Positions 7,786 to 10,211 of a stretch of DNA of 10,211 nucleotides are shown one piece after another. Every line of letters begins with the position of its first letter. Within the stretch, counting starts at the first letter, position 1. The DNA lies in assembly GCA_003024985.2 (NCBI GenBank), contig PXIH01S0044361.1; one strand, given 5' to 3'. This stretch comes from Euperipatoides rowelli (Eukaryota > Onychophora > Udeonychophora > Euonychophora > Peripatopsidae). Position numbers and translations under genes: made by a program. The notes beneath the pieces were generated by a model. It saw only the letters and a list, made by a program, of their open reading frames with translations. It did no database searches and was not told the DNA's origin.

Positions 7786-7899
7786 GAAATTTTTATACAG
7801 AGGATTCTATGAATCGTAAAAATTACAACATGCGACAGCTCATGTTAAACATTTCCGCGCGGCCGCTCGAAGGTTAAACTCTTAATTCTGTTTATGACT

Positions 7900-8005
7900 G
7901 TTTTTTTTTTCTGTAGAAAAACATTAAATTTAAGAAACGGTATATCGTTAAATTTAAGTATATCATAATTTAAAATTGTTTTCATACGCTAACATTTCTT
8001 TTTAG
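7900..8005 (+). other. Splice acceptor region of CNOT10 exon C
   Basis: A branch-point-like CTAAC at 7989-7993 is followed by a short pyrimidine tract and TTTTTAG ending at 8005. The whole acceptor region sits within about 106 bp of the right end of the upstream transposable element. Confidence 0.65.
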
Positions 8006-8089
8006 TACAAAGCTCGGTGTTATATCCTGTTGAAATCTATGAAAGCTTGCAAAAGAGAAATTAAGGGATTAATGAACTCCACTGGAATG
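8006..8089 (+). CDS. CNOT10: CNOT10 coding exon C
   Basis: This 84-nt exon encodes 28 residues, phase 0 at both ends, including [20 protein letters not shown]. It is nearly identical in pattern to vertebrate [20 protein letters not shown], one of the most conserved stretches of CNOT10 and part of a TPR helix. It follows exon B (…KLQQ) and precedes exon D ([15 protein letters not shown]) in the order expected for the family. The acceptor is TTTTTAG (AG at 8004-8005) and the donor GTAAGC (8090-8095). The exon is too short to stand out as an open frame and is recognised by its translation and splice sites. Confidence 0.95.
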
Positions 8090-8199
8090 GTAAGCTTATA
8101 TTGAAATTAAATATAGTAGTAGAATCTTATGTTATTTCTTTTTCTTAATTAATTTTACATACCGTACTTTTTAAAATTTGTATTATTTTTTTTTTCCAG
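8090..8199 (+). other. Short CNOT10 intron (110 bp)
   Basis: GTAAGC at the 5' end and TTTTTTTTTCCAG at the 3' end define a compact 110-bp phase-0 intron. It contains stops in the reading frame and no other feature. Confidence 0.85.
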
Positions 8200-8458
8200 A
8201 GTCTTCCTTCTATTTATTTAAAAAGTAATTTTGAATATTTGCGAGGGAATTATCGAAAAGCCATGAAAGTTTTAAATTCAGCAACTGCTGCACGTCCATC
8301 ATCAGAAGTTGGTGAATGTGTTTCTGCTATGTACTACAACAATATTGGCTGCATCCATTTCTATCTGCGTAAACCTCACTTGGGTACTTTTTACTTCCGT
8401 AAGGCTTTGCAGGAAAATGAAAATGCATTGAAAGATCTGCCACCACTCTCAGATCCAG
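8200..8458 (+). CDS. CNOT10: CNOT10 coding exon D (TPR repeat region, partial gene)
   Basis: This 259-nt exon encodes 86 residues plus the first base of a split codon. The motifs [37 protein letters not shown] and FYFRKALQENEN align closely with vertebrate [39 protein letters not shown] and FYFKKALQENDN. The N-x-G-C-I-H-F and F-x-K-A-L patterns are typical of TPR helices A and B. The last codons read SDP with G of the next codon, followed by GTAAAA (8459-8464). This matches the conserved STDPGK context, so I place the donor there and not at the in-frame TAA (8473-8475) reached by reading on. TTG at 8239 is not a start; the true frame is open from the splice acceptor. The gene continues outside the window. 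Confidence 0.95.
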
Positions 8459-10055
8459 GTAAAATCATTCAATAAAGATTTAAGTCTAATTCGAGATGAT
8501 AATAATAATAATTTTATTCAACAATTTGATACAATAACTTAATGTACGGTATGTAAAAAAAAAAAATATGGTTTCATAAAAAATCAACTCGAATATAATC
8601 CAGGAATTTTTAATATAATGTAAATCATTATTAATATACAGTACAACCATCAATTGATTATTGTTAAAAAATATGTTAAACTCGGAATAAAGGAGATTTA
8701 ATAAAATTGGAATAAACAATAAGAAAATTTATAAAAAAACATTTTAGGATTTAAAAATCTGACAGAATCAAGATACAATAAACTAAATAGTCTGACCCCA
8801 AAGCAAAAATTGATAAAAAATATCATGTTAATAAGTGTATTTAAAGAGATAATAAACATAAATAAAAGTAATATCACCAATTAAATAAAAGAATAAATAT
8901 AAATTACAAATAGATCTGTGTAAAAATAGGGTAAAATCAAGATCTACATTACATAGAAACATAAAAGTATAGAATAATATATCAAATTATTAATGATAAA
9001 TGGTATAGCAATTTTAAAGTTATTATAGGGTTATATCAAAAGTAGAAGAAGGGTAAACTGTTTAAAATGGTGGTACCATATCCAATTATTCTAAGCATTT
9101 ATACAACAATTGGAATAATATGGAATGGAAAAAAATTCGAACATGTCATAACTGGGCATCTGAGTCCTAAAATAATGTGTTATAGTTGTGCTCCTGTTCC
9201 AGGAGTTGATGAGAAGGTAGGAACTTGAGATAATTTTGGTTGGCAAGTGGGTACTTGTAGGAATTGAGAGTTGAAAGTGTTGAATAGAATATGAGGTAGT
9301 ATTNGTTTTATGCTTCAAATGGGGAATGTGTAGTTTATATATTTTATAGTGTTGTATGTATATAATAATGTTTTCTCTAAAATGAATGTGTATGTAGAGA
9401 CATGTTTTGCATTTTTTATTTTTTGTTGGTTGTTATTTTCTGTTAGAAACTATCCAATAAATCAGAACTGTATAAGCTCATATCTTAAGCTTTTATCAAT
9501 TAAATAATAGGATACTGTATATAAAAACTTTAAAAACAAAATTAGATTGCATTTATCACGATAAGAAATAACTTGATGGTTTTGCAGTAGTTTACCTTTT
9601 TTAAAAAAAAAGATATTGTAAAATGCTAGCCATGTGTGTCACCTCTTTTCATTGTCAAAGCTCCTGACTGTTGTGAAAATAAGTGCACCACCATTAAACT
9701 TAACATCTTTAGTTGATTTTAAGGAAATTCGGCAAATAAATGCACCTCCTTCACTTTTTTTGTTCAGTTTTGTGCATTTAAATAATTTTACTGTATTTAA
9801 TATCCAAGCATTGTGCTTTCACAGCTATTTTTTTCTGATATGTTTTTTATGGTTTCATAGTTGATCATAAACTAAAATTAATCCTTTGAGAATGAGATGT
9901 CACTTTTTTGTGCGACTTCGTGACTGTGGGTGAAAATATTTTTGACGCTTGAAAAAAAAATTCTTTGCAAATTATTAATATTTTATCAGTTTATTCAAAA
10001 ATCTGAAACACAAATACCTGTTTGTTTCATTCATGATTATTTCTTCTAAAGGCGT
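8459..10055 (+). other. CNOT10 downstream intron, no gene seen
   Basis: Nearly 1.6 kb of AT-rich sequence begins with the GTAAAA donor. It includes a short ATA repeat (about 8499-8512), A-rich tracts, an N at 9304, and a more purine-rich patch at about 9040-9320 on the + strand. Open stretches on either strand are low-complexity or match no family I know. At 9634-9790 a frame contains two similar pieces (SAPPLN and NAPPSL), due to a near-repeat of AAATAAGTGCACC (9677-9689) as AAATAAATGCACC (9734-9746). I do not take it as a gene. Confidence 0.55.
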
Positions 10056-10211
10056 GTTCGTCGATAGCTAACTTTTTTAATTATTTGAATTATTTGATAT
10101 TTTTTTGTTCGTCATTAGCTCACAAACTTAACGAGATCGTTCGTCATTGTTTTAGTTAGGGTAATCTCGTGCATTTCGTTGCTAACTTTTTTACCCTGGT
10201 CGAGAGGTGGG
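10056..10211. repeat. Recurring GTTCGTC / GCTAAC motif block at window edge
   Basis: GTTCGTC occurs at 10056, 10107 and 10139, each followed by a similar GATAG, ATTAG or ATTG sequence. GCTAACTTTTTTA occurs exactly twice, at 10067-10079 and 10181-10193. AGGGTAA (10158-10164) pairs with TTACCCT (10191-10197). The block is less AT-rich and more structured than the preceding intron and is cut by the window end. It could be the edge of a repeat or transposon, but the family is not recognisable. Confidence 0.4.

Larger units (their letters stand above)
6771..7899. mobile_element. Non-autonomous terminal-inverted-repeat element with internal tandem repeats
   Basis: The outer 26 nt at the left (6771-6796, AGTCATAAACAGAATT...) match the complement of the right end (7874-7899) at 25 of 26 positions. 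Once a nested palindrome at 6797-6859 is set aside, the arms continue to match inward through CCTT and a CG-rich stretch (left CAGCGAGCGCGC, right complement CGAGCGGCCGCGCG). They match again, with an indel, at GTTGTAAATTTTACGA (left, about 6879-6894). The arms are therefore roughly 90-130 nt. The interior has no protein-coding frame but holds about 2.5 tandem copies of a roughly 187-bp unit. I see no convincing target duplication at the ends, so the superfamily is undetermined. The right end is about 106 bp from the exon C acceptor. Confidence 0.75.

Noticed and set aside
7857-7870. NotI-like CG-rich string (CGCGGCCGCTCGA) resembling a cloning linker
   Set aside because: A related CG-rich sequence occurs in inverse orientation at the other end of the same element (about 6861-6878), so it is a natural part of the terminal repeat and not vector sequence.
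8486-8880. Two Ile/Phe/Asn-rich minus-strand frames resembling membrane proteins
   Set aside because: The hydrophobic composition follows from A-rich DNA on the + strand. There is no motif, no splice context and no family match.
9091-9318. Minus-strand 75-codon frame containing an ambiguous residue
   Set aside because: It is low-complexity Ser/Thr/Tyr-rich with no recognisable domain, and it contains N at 9304. Most likely chance within an intron.

Overview
This is a piece of an animal nuclear genome, most likely an arthropod. The evidence is GT-AG introns with long pyrimidine tracts, very AT-rich non-coding DNA, a decayed mariner transposon and two ambiguous bases (N at 4726 and 9304). I cannot name the species. 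There is no bacterial-style gene organisation and no RNA gene I can support.

The only conserved host gene is a central part of CNOT10 (CCR4-NOT complex subunit 10) on the + strand. Four coding exons read in order with compatible phases: 834-895, 3955-4170, 8006-8089 and 8200-8458. They encode about 207 residues of a TPR-rich protein. The gene starts upstream and continues downstream, so both ends are missing. The introns are roughly 3.1 kb, 3.8 kb and 0.11 kb, with a last intron that runs off the window.

The two long introns hold most of the interesting material. Intron 896-3954 contains a short, well-framed candidate cassette exon (1703-1768) and a complete but dead mariner element (2101-3612, TA on both sides) with a transposase pseudogene. 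Intron 4171-8005 contains a probable degraded hAT-like element (about 4985-5941, uncertain) and a well-defined terminal-inverted-repeat element (6771-7899). That element carries about 2.5 tandem copies of a roughly 187-bp unit, a 16-bp perfect palindrome, and a nested 63-bp foldback insertion flanked by a TTTAA duplication. Its right end lies only about 106 bp from the acceptor of the third CNOT10 exon.

From 8459 to 10211 is intronic AT-rich sequence. At its far end (10056-10211) is a more complex block with recurring GTTCGTC and GCTAAC motifs, which may be the edge of another repeat. No multi-gene pathway is present: one housekeeping gene encodes a scaffold of the mRNA deadenylation machinery, and its introns have collected transposon debris.
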